Virus record (IMG/VR): IMGVR_UViG_3300032308_001297
Span: 62,001-126,000 of that record
From: a virus
Length of the DNA: 64,000 bases
Direction: 5' to 3' (one strand)
In this document: piece after piece, positions 1-7,317 of the stretch
How positions within the stretch are numbered: position 1 is the stretch's first letter
Layout: every line of letters begins with the position of its first letter
The notes under the pieces: model-generated
The model's database searches: none
Told to the model about the DNA's origin: nothing
Seen by the model: the letters and a program-made list of their open reading frames with translations, nothing else
Made by a program: the position numbers and the translations under genes

Positions 1-251
1 TGGTTGTTCCATTCTTTTAGACGGTCAACGCCAACTAACTCCATATCAGGAAACTCGTTCCATATCACCCATGTTGTAGGAAAGAAATATGTTGTTCCAT
101 AGATCCAAGCAATCCAGAGTTTCTGCTCTGTATTATGCTCGAATCTATCGAACAAGTAATTGGTCATAAAGATAGCGGGGTCGCAATCTTTAATGGAAAG
201 CGACCACCGATACCAGTTTATGAAGTCTTGCTTACGCTGCTCTGAATTCAT
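1..251 (-). CDS. Partial protein resembling phage amino acid:DNA transferase / thymine-modification family
   Basis: Open from an ATG at 251 to the window edge (83 residues visible, C-terminus missing). The N-terminus reads MNSEQRKQDFINWYRWSLS and is followed by KDCDPAIFMTNYLFDRFEHN, then NTEQKLWIAWIYGTTYFFPT, then WVIWNEFPDMELVGVDRL. From memory this pattern (DPA, RFE.N.EQ, WLYG.TY..PT.W, NEFPD, DRL..WN) matches a phage family annotated as amino acid:DNA transferase or alpha-glutamyl/putrescinyl-thymine pyrophosphorylase-like. That naming is unverified. The start overlaps the stop of the upstream GIY-YIG/ParB gene by 20 nt, so the two are probably cotranscribed. Its place beside a TET/JBP dioxygenase, amidoligase and GNAT gene supports a role in base modification, by inference only. 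Confidence 0.5.
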   Translation of the reverse strand, partial: MNSEQRKQDFINWYRWSLSIKDCDPAIFMTNYLFDRFEHNTEQKLWIAWIYGTTYFFPTTWVIWNEFPDMELVGVDRLKEWNN

Positions 252-1527
252 ACGTTTTTGTATCAATAAAAGAAGGAAGATATCGAATTTCGATATCGAT
301 ATCGGATCTTACATACTTCAGAGCGTTCTTTAACTTGCGTTCATGGTCATGTCTCTTCTCATAATTATCTAAAGAATTATGACTGATTAGCATAATACCT
401 TTAGTAACTCCCATTTCGCCCAGCTTATTAAGAATAGCACCAACACCATTATTGTAACTGGCGTTCGAACTGATACCAATGATCGCTATATTTTTCTCTG
501 ATCCAGGATTATACTTTTTGTCAAGTTTCTTTACTTCTGCAGAAACCTCATCGTTTGTCCACTTCTTAAAGTTATGAGTCTTGAGAATTTCTTCTTCCTT
601 AATATTCTTTTTAATAGCAAGAAGATTACCAGAAATTTCGTTAGGACTCCAATACCTGTTTAGGTTGGCTAAACATACATCAGAAAAATACTTAGAATTA
701 ATATCACCACCAATACGATCGTAAAGATTCAATATTGCTTTTTTACAATCTTCTTTAGTGTTTCCTTTTTTAATTTTTTCCTGATGATTCATCTCGTAAC
801 CAAAATCATCATAATTGGCTTGAGAGTCTTCAAACTCAGAACTGTTAATGTAGATTGCTGGAATATTTGTCCATCCTGCTTTAAGAGCAGCATAGCTAGT
901 ATGATTGCCATCCAAAATTAATTGGCGATCAATTTCAACACAAATAATGATAGGAGAAATACTGTTTCTAGCTCGAGCAGGATCAGAAACCATTCTTTCT
1001 TCAATCGAGTCTACATGTTTCTGATCAAATTGCTCCAAACGAACTTGGTTTCTTGGCAAGATAGATAGTTCTTCGACATTAGCTTCTACAATATCATAAT
1101 AACCACTTTCGATTCGTTGTTTGACCCGCATAACCAAATTGTGGTTTGCGACCCTCAGTGCGCTATTGTCTTCGTTAATAACTTCTTTAGTATTAAGCCA
1201 CTTAGTTGCTGAAGAAATAGCTGATTCTGAAAGATCTTCAACGCTACCCATTCCTTTACCGCCACCCTGATTATTGTTATACCATTTTGGGTTAGAAGCA
1301 GCCTTTACTTTTGAAAGAATATAATGTTCTAGAGCCAAACATTCTTCTCTAGATCCACGCCAAATAACGCTCTTACGTAGTAGCCCATTAGACCATGCAT
1401 GTTTTAATTCAAAGTCTTTAGAGGAAAAGTTATAGTTGTCATCTTCGTTTTCTGTTTGATGAAAACCTACGTATCTTTTACCATTATTAATATTAAACCA
1501 GCCATAGACGATAGCTTCGTATGTCAC
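232..1527 (-). CDS. GIY-YIG-like / ParB-like domain fusion protein
   Basis: 431 residues with a GTG start, chosen because a GGAG ribosome site lies about 8 nt upstream. Residues 5-90 resemble a GIY-YIG nuclease: VYGW in place of GIY, YVG at 19-21 before GFHQ, Glu67 in LALEHYIL, and a WYNNNQGGG tail. The first tyrosine motif is degenerate, so catalysis is uncertain. Residues 155-230 resemble a ParB/sulfiredoxin-like domain (LPRNQVRLEQF, SPIIICVE, LILDGNHTSYAALKAG). The last 200 residues are unrecognised. The gene has its own sigma70-like promoter directly upstream. A nuclease or DNA-binding role is plausible. A link to the neighbouring base-modification genes is inferred from position. Confidence 0.6.
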   Translation of the reverse strand: MTYEAIVYGWFNINNGKRYVGFHQTENEDDNYNFSSKDFELKHAWSNGLLRKSVIWRGSREECLALEHYILSKVKAASNPKWYNNNQGGGKGMGSVEDLSESAISSATKWLNTKEVINEDNSALRVANHNLVMRVKQRIESGYYDIVEANVEELSILPRNQVRLEQFDQKHVDSIEERMVSDPARARNSISPIIICVEIDRQLILDGNHTSYAALKAGWTNIPAIYINSSEFEDSQANYDDFGYEMNHQEKIKKGNTKEDCKKAILNLYDRIGGDINSKYFSDVCLANLNRYWSPNEISGNLLAIKKNIKEEEILKTHNFKKWTNDEVSAEVKKLDKKYNPGSEKNIAIIGISSNASYNNGVGAILNKLGEMGVTKGIMLISHNSLDNYEKRHDHERKLKNALKYVRSDIDIEIRYLPSFIDTKTYEFRAA

Positions 1528-1554
1528 TTGAGTTCTCCATTAACTTAGAGATAT

Positions 1555-1582
1555 AGTATACTACATTTTTAAAAATTTTCAA
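1555..1582 (-). promoter_or_regulatory. Sigma70-like promoter for the GIY-YIG/ParB gene
   Basis: On the minus strand, TTGAAA (1582-1577), a 16-nt spacer and TATACT (1560-1555). The -10 sits in the palindrome TAGTATACTA. The predicted start of transcription near 1548 leaves a leader of about 20 nt before the GTG at 1527. The promoter overlaps the 3' end of the upstream GNAT gene. It shares its core with the uvsY promoter at 13578-13606. Confidence 0.6.
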
Positions 1583-2099
1583 CACCTTTATACTCGACGA
1601 AACATTCGATACATCCACCTTTACCTTTACGATTCATTTGTTTCCAAATATACGAATCAATATTATCCATATCATTTTCTAGAATGTCTGGTCTCAATAG
1701 AACAAACATTGCAAGCTGTGCTGTTTTCTGTCTGCAGATCATTTTAAATCCGTATTTCTCATAGAATGGAACAGCGTCTAGTTCTGCGGACACTCTGAAA
1801 TAATCAGCCTTATTATCAAAAGCGTATTGTAATGCGTAGTCACAGAGAAGAGATCCAACTCCTCTGCCACGAAACTTATAGAAGGTATGAAGTAATTGTA
1901 GATTAGCTACTAATGGTTGACGTTTAGAAACAGTAACAACGATAGCACCAGCTAACTCGTCGCCGTCCCAAGCTCCCATCAATAGACTCCAATCATTCAT
2001 CATATCACATTTGGATACGAATCTCTTAGCGAATCTATCTTCTTTTTTATCTGTTAGATGAGCAACAAATTCCTCACGACTGGTTTGTCGCAACTTCAT
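1569..2099 (-). CDS. GNAT-family N-acetyltransferase
   Basis: About 176 residues from the ATG at 2099. An ATG at 2135 is also possible but would overlap the amidoligase gene more. The GNAT core is visible: MGAWDGDELAGAIVVTV, a long beta4, the acetyl-CoA loop in FRGRGVGSLLCDYAL (the R-G-x-G-x-G/A pattern), then VPFYEKYGFKMICRQ near the end of the fold. The C-terminus has two cysteines (KGGCIECFVEY). It is the last gene of the MazG/TET-JBP/amidotransferase/amidoligase run. Amidoligase, class II amidotransferase and acetyltransferase genes are known to co-occur in operons predicted to make modified peptides or metabolites. The acyl acceptor here is unknown. Confidence 0.75.
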   Translation of the reverse strand: MKLRQTSREEFVAHLTDKKEDRFAKRFVSKCDMMNDWSLLMGAWDGDELAGAIVVTVSKRQPLVANLQLLHTFYKFRGRGVGSLLCDYALQYAFDNKADYFRVSAELDAVPFYEKYGFKMICRQKTAQLAMFVLLRPDILENDMDNIDSYIWKQMNRKGKGGCIECFVEYKGVENF

Positions 2100-2961
2100 G
2101 GAATTCACGCTGCTTCTTGCCTCTTGATTTGTCATACTTTGTCTTTTCCCAAGCAAGATACATTTCGTGATCATATTTAAATTCTGGGAAAGTATATTTG
2201 TCGTTCATTAAAATTTCTTGAACGTCAGGTCCACCATTAAGAGCAGCATCAATAAACTTCTCAACAAATTTAAACGAGTCTTCTATTTCCTTGCGTTTAA
2301 TAGAAGAACGGAAACAACGGAACTCAATTGTTCCTGTGTGCTTCATACAATATGTATTGATTGCATGCCGGAAAGGACGACCCATAGAAACGCCATCTTT
2401 ACCAGCAGCATGCAAACGAATAAAATCTTCAAAATTATTTGCTAGATTAATAATATTAGCGCACATATAATCTGGCATAGGACGACCGCCATCCCATTTC
2501 AGATAAGTCTTAGCAGTCTTAGAACGAGACATATTTGAATCTTGTTGAAACTGATAACAACGATCAATAACGACGTGCTGATTTTCCTGGATATATTTCA
2601 CAAGACGTTTTAGCGATTCAATGTCGTCTTTTAATCCTGGAACGTATACGTGAAGATGACCATGGTTGACGCATGAAGCAGTAGGACTATCCCCGTTTTT
2701 TTCAAAAACATTGTATATATCAAATATACGATCGACCTGCTCCTGCCACGTTTTAGTTGGTTTGGTATTAACCTCTCCACCAACTGGTGGTTGCAACCCT
2801 AAAGGATCGCAAGCAAGACCACGATAATCACCATTAAGATTTACAATATCCGTTTCTGCATATTCCCATTTACCAAGATGTTCTGGTATAACTAGATCTC
2901 TTGATATATCACCCCATTCAATTTCAAACCCCCATGTAAAATTCTTTGGGTCATACTTCAT
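2074..2961 (-). CDS. Amidoligase-family (COOH-NH2 ligase, GCS-like) enzyme
   Basis: 295 residues. Motifs of the glutamine-synthetase-like amidoligase family are visible: TWGFEIEWG near the N-terminus (acidic metal ligands), VNHGHLHVYVP around residue 100 (His/His), and GTIEFRCFRSS around residue 215 (Glu and Arg). These enzymes use ATP to join a carboxylate to an amine. The ATG overlaps the TGA of the class II amidotransferase upstream (ATGA), so the two are translationally coupled. The pairing suggests that glutamine-derived ammonia or a gamma-glutamyl unit is supplied by the neighbour. The target could be a modified base, a peptide or a small metabolite. I favour DNA modification because of the TET/JBP neighbour, as an inference. 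Confidence 0.75.
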   Translation of the reverse strand: MKYDPKNFTWGFEIEWGDISRDLVIPEHLGKWEYAETDIVNLNGDYRGLACDPLGLQPPVGGEVNTKPTKTWQEQVDRIFDIYNVFEKNGDSPTASCVNHGHLHVYVPGLKDDIESLKRLVKYIQENQHVVIDRCYQFQQDSNMSRSKTAKTYLKWDGGRPMPDYMCANIINLANNFEDFIRLHAAGKDGVSMGRPFRHAINTYCMKHTGTIEFRCFRSSIKRKEIEDSFKFVEKFIDAALNGGPDVQEILMNDKYTFPEFKYDHEMYLAWEKTKYDKSRGKKQREFHEVATNQS

Positions 2962-3641
2962 TGTAAATCCTCAACCATTGGAAATTCATACTTATTATAG
3001 CTTATTAATTTAAATTTTTCAACAATAAAAACTTCATACATAGGAGCAGCTACTTGAATAGTCAGTCCACTTCTTTTAAGAATATCTTTTGTAGAAGCAA
3101 ATATAATACCATTTTCTCCATATGAATAATGCAATGGCCTAGCTTCGTTACGAAAAGCAGTAATTACTTTATCTTTATCTAAAGTGCATACAGACATACT
3201 TGCTGGACGAAACTTATGTAAAGGAATTTCTCCAGCCTCTAAACATCGAAGAATTAATTCGCTATCATTCTTTGTGATAACATCATATCCAAAAGTTCCT
3301 TTCCAATTTTCTGGATTTTCTTGAGAAATAACTCCATTATGAGCAATAGAAAGTTCTTCTGACGCCATTGGTTGATTGTAAGCAAGATCGCTAGTTGAAT
3401 AACGAACATGACCAATACAATAAAGATTACCATCTTCATTGACCCAACTAGGAATGTCTTGATTGTTTATAAATGTGCAAGCATTAACAGGTTCTTTAAT
3501 AGTGTGAACCTTGCCACCCTTAACATAAGAAACTCCAGTGGCATGTTTACCACGGATCATTGATTGAATAAAGAGCCGACGAACAAGTTCGAACTCTTGC
3601 TCGCTCGGTTTCTTTATCGCTATTCCTAGCACACCACACAT
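2958..3641 (-). CDS. Class II glutamine amidotransferase
   Basis: 227 residues. It starts MCGVLGIAI, so Cys2 becomes the N-terminal nucleophile after Met removal, as in Ntn-type amidotransferases (GlmS, PurF and AsnB families). Other family motifs are present: YCIGHVRYSTS (substrate-binding Arg), SIAHNGVIS (oxyanion Asn and Gly) and TKNDSELIL (Asp). It is a stand-alone glutaminase domain with no synthetase or isomerase domain, so the ammonia acceptor must be a separate protein. The downstream amidoligase is the obvious candidate. Its ATG overlaps the stop of the TET/JBP gene (TAATG), and its TGA overlaps the amidoligase ATG, so three enzymes are coupled in translation. Confidence 0.85.
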   Translation of the reverse strand: MCGVLGIAIKKPSEQEFELVRRLFIQSMIRGKHATGVSYVKGGKVHTIKEPVNACTFINNQDIPSWVNEDGNLYCIGHVRYSTSDLAYNQPMASEELSIAHNGVISQENPENWKGTFGYDVITKNDSELILRCLEAGEIPLHKFRPASMSVCTLDKDKVITAFRNEARPLHYSYGENGIIFASTKDILKRSGLTIQVAAPMYEVFIVEKFKLISYNKYEFPMVEDLQ

Positions 3642-5011
3642 TAGAAAAATGACTCCAACGAAGCTATCTCAGTTCCACCGTATGGATCTTTCATATCATG
3701 AGCAGTAAGATAGTCATACCATTCTTTATCTTCCCACATTCCTGGTGAAACTCCATTCCACAACGGACGATGTAAAGGATGATCTTTATTGGTACGACGA
3801 TCTTCTACAAATTGTTTACGTAACATTTCGTAATTATAAGATTGTAATTCTAACATCTTTTCTCGGAAATAGCAAACTACAGATATTCTTTCATTAGTAA
3901 CATCGTCCGGATTGTTAAGAACAATAGGAGTATTACCATGAATGATTTCGTGGTTGTTAACAAGGAGCAAATCGCCGGGACGAACATTAACAGCAATACG
4001 ATATTCAGGAAATACAAGATAGCCTCCAGTGTATTCTCCAGTCCCAAGAACTAGAAGATTTGATAGACCTGCATCAAGATCACCAGCATCTCGATGACAA
4101 GCAGTGCGGAAAGTTTTATTTACTGTAATAGTAGTGAATACTGTTTCAGGAACTAAGAAACGTGGATCAAGTTTATCTGCTGCTGCTTTCTGATTACCCC
4201 AACGCCAAGGTAGTAAATCCTTGAAACCTCTATTTAATGATTGGAGGAATGGATATGCAAGTTCAAATAATTCTGGATGTTTTTCAGTGTATGACGTTGC
4301 ACGCCCGTAAGGAATGCGAGGGTAACGATCGTACCAACCAGCAACACCTGAGAATACTGACTTTGCATAGTTAGTTGTTGATGCCCATTTTTCTGCAACC
4401 ATTCTTGCTTCTTCATAGACATCCTCCTTAGATTTATTAGATAAACCATCAACCCATTTATCAAACCAACCATGATATTCTGGATATACTTTCTGAACTT
4501 CTGAACGTAGCCAAACAGTGCCACGTGTTTCGTCAACTGGTTTATATTTAGGATCGTTATACTTTGCGCGAATACTTTCAATTGAATTATCTTCGAATAA
4601 CGAAGCACCATCATTCATCAAGAACTCAAGAACTTCCATTTGATATGGTGAAACCCAATCTCTGCCACCACGTCCTTCAGTGGAAAGCATTTCACCACGT
4701 GGACCAGCAGCAAGACCACGATTCTGACTTTCTGTTGCAGCGCCTCTCAGACCACGATAAGCACTATCCTGTTCTTCTTTAGTGAAGTAATTTTTACGAA
4801 ACTTGAATGCAATACGTAATTCATCATTACCTTTATCACAATCTTCACAATCCTTCATACCACAATCTGCTTTCTCAAGCGGATCGCAAAGCGGAGGCAT
4901 ATAACAATCAGTATCTTCCTCGATTAATTTATCGTAATGACTTTCATCGACGAAAGTACCTAATAGATGTTCGCAATCATGTTTTGTCTTTGCTACAATG
5001 CGTCTTACCAT
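3641..5011 (-). CDS. TET/JBP-family 2-oxoglutarate/Fe(II) dioxygenase
   Basis: 456 residues from the ATG at 5011, which overlaps the MazG-like stop (TGATG). A GTG one codon earlier is possible. The C-terminal half has the JBP/TET signature: TFRTACHRDAGD gives the iron ligands H306 and D308, then GEYTGGYLVFPEYRIAV, NNHEIIHGNTP with distal H358, and ERISVVCYFRE with 2OG-binding R385. Family members oxidise the methyl of thymine or 5-methylcytosine in DNA. The N-terminal 60 residues hold a Cys cluster (C13, C36, C42, C50, C55, C58) that may bind metal. Residues 60-250 are unassigned. Which base is oxidised cannot be told from sequence. The DNA-modification function is strongly supported by the family but untested. 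Confidence 0.85.
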   Translation of the reverse strand: MVRRIVAKTKHDCEHLLGTFVDESHYDKLIEEDTDCYMPPLCDPLEKADCGMKDCEDCDKGNDELRIAFKFRKNYFTKEEQDSAYRGLRGAATESQNRGLAAGPRGEMLSTEGRGGRDWVSPYQMEVLEFLMNDGASLFEDNSIESIRAKYNDPKYKPVDETRGTVWLRSEVQKVYPEYHGWFDKWVDGLSNKSKEDVYEEARMVAEKWASTTNYAKSVFSGVAGWYDRYPRIPYGRATSYTEKHPELFELAYPFLQSLNRGFKDLLPWRWGNQKAAADKLDPRFLVPETVFTTITVNKTFRTACHRDAGDLDAGLSNLLVLGTGEYTGGYLVFPEYRIAVNVRPGDLLLVNNHEIIHGNTPIVLNNPDDVTNERISVVCYFREKMLELQSYNYEMLRKQFVEDRRTNKDHPLHRPLWNGVSPGMWEDKEWYDYLTAHDMKDPYGGTEIASLESFF

Positions 5012-5391
5012 CACTCATCCCCATAAAGAATAGATTTAATATCAGGCGGTCTCCAACCATCTGGTTTTAAAATCTTACCATCAGCACGACGAACTGGTTT
5101 TCCATCAACTAATTTTGCCATGTTTGATTTATGCACTTCGGCGAACACTTTATCGAGGGGAATACCGTAAGATGCAGCAGTGCCACACACAATGTAAATA
5201 ATATCAGCGAGCTCTTTAGCAATATTCTCCACATCGTTTTTGCACTCTCCTTGAATGTATTCTTCATATTCTTCCTTTAGTAATCTAAGTCTAAGTTCAC
5301 GTTCTGCTGGATCAGGAAGTTCTGGCTTTACACCAATATTCTGACCAACTGCTGTTTGAAAATCTTTAACATCTTGAAACATATTACTCAT
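5011..5391 (-). CDS. MazG-like nucleotide pyrophosphohydrolase
   Basis: 126 residues of the all-alpha NTP-pyrophosphatase superfamily. The metal-binding motifs are LLKEEYEEYI (ExxE-type) and IAKELADIIYIVCGTAASYG (ELxDxxY), followed by FAEVHKSNMAKLVDG. These enzymes hydrolyse nucleoside triphosphates to monophosphates. In phages they may remove unwanted dNTPs or lower alarmone levels. In this operon a role in trimming the nucleotide pool for base modification is possible but not shown. The gene overlaps both neighbours by a few bases. Confidence 0.8.
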   Translation of the reverse strand: MSNMFQDVKDFQTAVGQNIGVKPELPDPAERELRLRLLKEEYEEYIQGECKNDVENIAKELADIIYIVCGTAASYGIPLDKVFAEVHKSNMAKLVDGKPVRRADGKILKPDGWRPPDIKSILYGDE

Positions 5392-5947
5392 TCATCCACT
5401 CCGGAGGGTTGCGTTTCTTCCAACTATGAAGATGAGTTTTACCCATCTTATAATAATTACGATAATTTGTTATGGGATCTGATGAAATAATATATTCGTC
5501 AGCCATACAAGAAGGCATAGTTGTCATATCATACTCTTCTAGTTTCTTAGGCGGAGACTGAAGCATATAAGATATCTCACCAAAACATTTATGTTGCTTT
5601 TCATAACGATGAGTGTATTCTTGCATCAATGCAAAGAAATGATCAACTAACCAATTATAATTCTCGATACTTGTGCGAGCCCAGACAGCACTCGGATGAT
5701 TAATGTGCGTAGCTGAATATATAACTTCTTCACGTGCATCTCCTAATAGCCACCATTTTTTCTTGCGAGTTTTTATAGATCCATCTTCTTGTTCAACCTG
5801 GACTTCTAACTGTATTTCTCTACCATCGAGAATACGATGCGCAGTAGAAAGAAGCTGAGCAGATTCTAAGATCATCTTCACAACGTGACGATCTACCATC
5901 CACTCTGCTGCTGTTACAGGATTTTTATCAAGATAAAAGATGTTCAT
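5384..5947 (-). CDS. Conserved phage protein of unknown function
   Basis: 187 residues beginning MNIFYLDKNPVTAAEWMVDR. It continues HVVKMILESAQLLSTAHRIL, and later SATHINHPSAVWARTSIENY and FALMQEYTHRY, ending KTHLHSWKKRNPPEWMNE. It is rich in conserved-looking His, Trp and Tyr, which suggests an enzyme active site. I recall similar proteins as uncharacterised genes in marine T4-like phages. No function is assigned. It is the first gene of the run leading into the MazG-like and TET/JBP genes and overlaps the MazG-like start by 8 nt. Confidence 0.7.
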   Translation of the reverse strand: MNIFYLDKNPVTAAEWMVDRHVVKMILESAQLLSTAHRILDGREIQLEVQVEQEDGSIKTRKKKWWLLGDAREEVIYSATHINHPSAVWARTSIENYNWLVDHFFALMQEYTHRYEKQHKCFGEISYMLQSPPKKLEEYDMTTMPSCMADEYIISSDPITNYRNYYKMGKTHLHSWKKRNPPEWMNE

Positions 5948-6093
5948 ATATCGTATTTCTCAAACAATTTATATGCAGTATAAACCATTAACAGAATAAT
6001 AGCAAGCCAAATATAATCAGAGATAAGTTCTAGAGCTTCTTGATAGTGTTTATTAAGCATATCAAAATCAAAGTATTTAACATGCTTCATCAT
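5944..6093 (-). CDS. Small single-span membrane peptide (candidate holin-like)
   Basis: 49 codons, MMKHVKYFDFDMLNKH onward. One hydrophobic helix, YIWLAIILLMVYTAY (about residues 28-42), is preceded by a polar, amphipathic stretch and followed by a charged tail. The ATG overlaps the TGA of peptide deformylase (ATGA), and the TGA overlaps the next gene's ATG. GAGG upstream serves as the ribosome site. It sits two genes after the endolysin in the same transcription unit, so a holin or lysis-timing role is conceivable. Nothing in the sequence proves this. Confidence 0.65.
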   Translation of the reverse strand: MMKHVKYFDFDMLNKHYQEALELISDYIWLAIILLMVYTAYKLFEKYDI

Positions 6094-6587
6094 AATTTAA
6101 TCCTCATTTCCACTTTCTCTCCTTCGCGCCATTTCTTTAGAGCTTTATCTCTATAATATCTATTTGCTCTATCATAAAAACGAATACCATCTAGATGATC
6201 CATTTCGTGTTGAAACACTCTAGCAGACATACCTGTGAAAGTTTCAGTTCTAGTATCTCCGTTTGGAGTTCTGAATCTAACACGAATGTGTTGAGATCTT
6301 TTTATTTTAACTAACATTCCAGGATAAGACAAGCATCCTTCTTCTAAAGATACTTGAGCTTCACTTGGCTGAATAATTCTAGGATTAAAACAAACAAAAT
6401 TCTCAGGAGCACCTCTCATAGCAAAAACTCTAAAAGGATATCCTACTTGATTTGCTGCTAATCCTAAACCATTTTTTTCATACATTGTCTTTACGAGTTC
6501 TTGAGCAAACTCGATAGGTTCAACTTGTGGTTGATCGAAATTAAAATCGCTGCATTTTTTATGCAGATATCTATCTTGAAGTTCCAT
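6090..6587 (-). CDS. def: Peptide deformylase
   Basis: 165 residues from the ATG at 6587, chosen because GAGG lies 7 nt upstream and MELQDRYLHKK fits the family start; the longer open frame upstream has no conserved content. All three deformylase motifs are intact: GLGLAANQVG (motif 1), EGCLSYPG (motif 2, metal Cys) and FQHEMDHLDG (motif 3, HExxH-type metal ligands). The enzyme removes formyl groups from nascent peptides. Phage versions are common in marine myoviruses and probably support fast synthesis of phage or host proteins. It starts 8 nt after the endolysin stop. Confidence 0.93.
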   Translation of the reverse strand: MELQDRYLHKKCSDFNFDQPQVEPIEFAQELVKTMYEKNGLGLAANQVGYPFRVFAMRGAPENFVCFNPRIIQPSEAQVSLEEGCLSYPGMLVKIKRSQHIRVRFRTPNGDTRTETFTGMSARVFQHEMDHLDGIRFYDRANRYYRDKALKKWREGEKVEMRIKL

Positions 6588-6594
6588 AATTACC

Positions 6595-7314
6595 TCAGAG
6601 TAATGATTTAGCGAACGCTTCTCTGTTTGCCCAGCCATGTCCAGCACGTGGGTTTTGTGGAGTGTAATGAGCAGGACGTTCGTAACCAATAGCAACTTCT
6701 AATGCTTCGTCAATATTCTTAGAAGCAGAAAGTCTTTTACCAGTTCCTCTTTCAGAACCTTTACGTAGTTCCCAATCAGCAAAACGAACCTGCGTATCAA
6801 GATCATGAATTGGTCTGTTACGATCAGCAGCAAATTTCATAAGATCAGTTAGTCGTCCTGGTGAATGTGCGCCAGTTTTTCTATCATAGTTGTCACGCCA
6901 CTGGCCTATACCAAATGCTGTCTTTTGATCGCCCCAAACATTTGTGCGAAGATCAGAATATGATTCCTGCATAAACTGTCCAACCATAGCAGCTGCCTGA
7001 TAATCTTTCCAACCAAGATCCATTAGAACTTTTTTGGCATATAATGGACGATCTCTACCTTTTAACGTATTAGCATCAATCTCTACAGATGGCGGAGGAG
7101 CAACTTTTTCCACTGCTACTTTAGCAACATCTTTTGCTTTCTCAACAACAGGAATTGTTTTAGCAACAACTGTTTCTTTTACAACTGTGACATTGGCAGA
7201 AAGAAGTTTCTTCATTGCTGCAAGAGTTTTTGGTCCAAGATCACCATCAATCGGTCCTGGATCATATCCTCTTTCCTTGAGTTTCTGCTGAATTTCTTTT
7301 ACAATCTTATCCAT
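6595..7314 (-). CDS. Endolysin: peptidoglycan-binding domain plus tail-lysozyme-type domain
   Basis: 239 residues. Residues 1-40 form a PG_binding_1-like domain (IQQKLKERGYDPGPIDGDLG). A Val/Lys-rich linker covers about 41-80. Residues 88-239 match the phage lysozyme-2/tail lysozyme fold: AAAMVGQFMQESYSDLR, with probable catalytic Glu117, then WGDQKTAFGIGQWR. No signal peptide is seen, so export would need a holin. The gp5-like spike genes at 58.2-61.1 kb have no lysozyme domain, which makes this the only recognised muralytic enzyme in the window. Confidence 0.85.
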   Translation of the reverse strand: MDKIVKEIQQKLKERGYDPGPIDGDLGPKTLAAMKKLLSANVTVVKETVVAKTIPVVEKAKDVAKVAVEKVAPPPSVEIDANTLKGRDRPLYAKKVLMDLGWKDYQAAAMVGQFMQESYSDLRTNVWGDQKTAFGIGQWRDNYDRKTGAHSPGRLTDLMKFAADRNRPIHDLDTQVRFADWELRKGSERGTGKRLSASKNIDEALEVAIGYERPAHYTPQNPRAGHGWANREAFAKSLL

Positions 7315-7317
7315 TTT

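Noticed and set aside
2218-2445. Plus-strand open frame opposite the amidoligase gene
   Set aside because: No ribosome site or recognisable content, and it lies fully inside a well-supported minus-strand gene.
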